A stretch of DNA of 10,238 nucleotides from Cyclostephanos tholiformis. Taxonomy: Eukaryota; Bacillariophyta; Thalassiosirophyceae; Thalassiosirales; Thalassiosiraceae. Below the pieces are notes generated by a model. It worked only from the letters and a program-made list of their open reading frames with translations, searched no databases and was not told where the DNA came from. The position numbers were made by a program, and so were the translations under genes. How positions within the stretch are numbered: the first letter of the stretch is position 1; each line of letters starts with the position of its first letter. Shown piece by piece: positions 9,736-10,238 of the stretch. The stretch spans positions 1 through 10,238 of the forward strand of contig JALLPB010001337.1 in NCBI GenBank assembly GCA_036939975.1. The letters run 5' to 3'.

Positions 9736-9749
9736 GGGGCTCTCCTCAT
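8403..9749 (-). CDS. Hypothetical protein, possibly plastid-targeted, low-complexity-rich
   Basis: Family not recognised; 448 residues, one exon. ATG 9747-9749 is the first in frame; M42 (9624-9626) is an alternative. A hydrophobic stretch, SSLLLAITMAAAAAAVASSL (34-53), leads to STHA|LRSP near 70, followed by an Arg/Ser-rich, acid-poor segment. This resembles a signal peptide plus transit peptide, with Leu rather than the usual Phe at +1. Two blocks look conserved in style: 245-331, with an amphipathic MRMRELERELARRVNGIDW (296-314) and GKYDEYGNFGILEEE (316-330); and 381-448, with DPLFRMNRAECLLALFL (392-408) and a Val-Asp-Phe-Ile-Asp-Asp segment near the end. Between them lie Asp, His/Arg, Thr (163-174, 342-354), Gly and Ser runs. 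No catalytic motif was seen. The gene is convergent with VPS8. That it is coding is fairly sure; targeting is an inference, and a signal anchor is also possible. Confidence 0.7.
8688..8726 (-). repeat. Thr-coding triplet run (residues 342-354)
   Basis: Thirteen consecutive Thr codons on the minus strand, mixing ACG and ACT, flanked by Ser codons. On the plus strand it reads as GTC/GTA repeats. Confidence 0.85.
9228..9263 (-). repeat. Thr-coding triplet run (residues 163-174)
   Basis: Twelve consecutive Thr codons using ACG, ACT and ACC, followed on the minus strand by Gly codons made by a C10 run on the plus strand. Confidence 0.85.
9344..9373. repeat. Perfect 15-bp tandem duplication in the minus-strand gene
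   Basis: The unit gacgatcgattcgat occurs twice in a row (9344-9358 and 9359-9373). On the minus strand it duplicates a five-residue His-Arg-Ile-Asp-Arg unit without shifting the frame. Confidence 0.9.
9705..9733 (-). repeat. Ser-coding triplet run near the N-terminus
   Basis: GAC/GACG triplets on the plus strand encode the Ser run of residues 7-15 on the minus strand, before the hydrophobic leader. Confidence 0.75.
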
Positions 9750-9800
9750 GGGCGCGGTCCGTGGTGGGAGATGAAAAATACTACGATTAATTTTTTTTAT

Positions 9801-9839
9801 GGTGGTGGGGAAGAAGGGGGGGGGGGCGGGGGGCCGGGG
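9801..9839 (+). repeat. G-rich block with quadruplex potential upstream of the minus-strand gene
   Basis: Runs of 4, 11, 6 and 4 G residues (9807-9810, 9816-9826, 9828-9833, 9836-9839) with short spacers meet the usual G-quadruplex pattern. It lies 52-90 bases upstream of the minus-strand ATG, in the presumed 5' UTR or promoter. The G strand is the template strand for that gene. Confidence 0.6.
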
Positions 9840-9905
9840 CCGTCGTACACACAAAAGTAAAAAAGTGGCGGCGGGAGTTAGATAGAGAATAGTACTGCCG
9901 TAGAA

Positions 9906-9931
9906 CACGCAGCAAAACGATCACGCAGCAA
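9906..9931. repeat. Short direct repeat CACGCAGCAA, two copies
   Basis: Ten identical bases at 9906-9915 and 9922-9931, offset by 16. They lie about 160-180 bases upstream of the minus-strand gene, where a regulatory site could sit, but two copies of ten bases may be chance. Confidence 0.4.
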
Positions 9932-10111
9932 TACACGATTTGCGAGAAATCCGCACGTAAGGCAGAGGCAAATTTCTTGATTTGTAAAATATTCCTACGT
10001 GTGTGGGCTGTTTGAGAGCCATAGTCATCTTCCTATTTTTAAGACGATTCTAACGATACCTATGTTGGTTGCCCAGGGCTAGGTTGCGCTTTTTTCTGAG
10101 ACCCCAAGAAA

Positions 10112-10226
10112 GGAATTCCCTTCCCTTCCTCCTCATTCCCAAGTAATTCCTTAGGAACCATATTCCCCGTTACTCTTTTTGAAAAAGAAGGGAATACCTT
10201 TTTTAGGGATTCCCTTTTGTCATTCC
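10112..10226. repeat. Cluster of ATTCC/ATTCCC motifs at the right edge
   Basis: ATTCC or ATTCCC occurs at 10115, 10135, 10146, 10162, 10209 and 10222, with the inverted form GGGAAT at 10190 and a GGAATTCC palindrome at 10112-10119. CTTTTTGAAAAAG (about 10175-10187) and GGGAAT...ATTCCC (10190-10214) could form small hairpins. The cluster may continue past the window as a degenerate satellite or an element end. Confidence 0.5.
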
Positions 10227-10238
10227 TTTTCACTTTTT

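Larger units (their letters stand above)
9750..10238. other. Noncoding region upstream of the minus-strand gene
   Basis: No supportable gene. It holds the presumed 5' UTR and promoter of the minus-strand gene, the G-rich block, the short direct repeat, and at the right end an AT-rich pyrimidine-biased tract with ATTCC motifs. In-frame upstream codons (9750-9908) are Pro/Arg-rich and have no ATG. Confidence 0.5.

Noticed and set aside
9177..9860. Plus-strand 227-residue Arg/Gly-rich open frame
   Set aside because: It reads the triplet repeats of the minus-strand gene in another frame; the Arg runs and lack of any block suggest a shadow.

Overview
The window is nuclear eukaryotic DNA, most likely from a diatom or a related stramenopile alga. 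The main gene has short GT-AG spliceosomal introns (97, 72 and 86 bp). The predicted proteins are very rich in Asp, Ser, Thr and Gly runs. The second gene starts with a signal-plus-transit-like leader of the kind seen on plastid proteins of secondary algae. The placement rests on style, not on a marker gene, so the genus is left open. No rRNA, tRNA, CRISPR array, complete transposon or bacterial operon was seen.

Layout. (1) 1-911 carries a minus-strand coding signal that cannot be read in one frame. Long open stretches alternate between two frames and run off the left edge. (2) 1096-7719 (+) is a four-exon VPS8 homologue, the CORVET tethering subunit, of 2122 predicted residues. It has an unusually long, acidic, repetitive N-terminal extension, a beta-propeller, the conserved VPS8 core and a helical-solenoid C-terminal half, but no recognisable RING finger. 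(3) 7720-8402 is a noncoding interval between two convergent 3' ends. It holds an AATAAA and a 15-base C run. (4) 8403-9749 (-) is an intronless gene for an unidentified 448-residue protein, perhaps plastid-targeted, with two well-behaved blocks set among Ser/Thr/Asp/Gly low complexity. (5) 9750-10238 is noncoding, with a G-rich block and a right-edge cluster of ATTCC motifs.

The genes have no obvious shared pathway. VPS8 acts in endosomal membrane tethering. The downstream gene is a convergent neighbour of unknown role, and the left gene is divergent from VPS8. No new defence-like or mobile system was found. The points most worth checking are the repeated Ile-Leu/poly-Asp module in VPS8, the intron 3 acceptor choice, the missing RING, the broken left-hand gene and the unidentified right-hand family.
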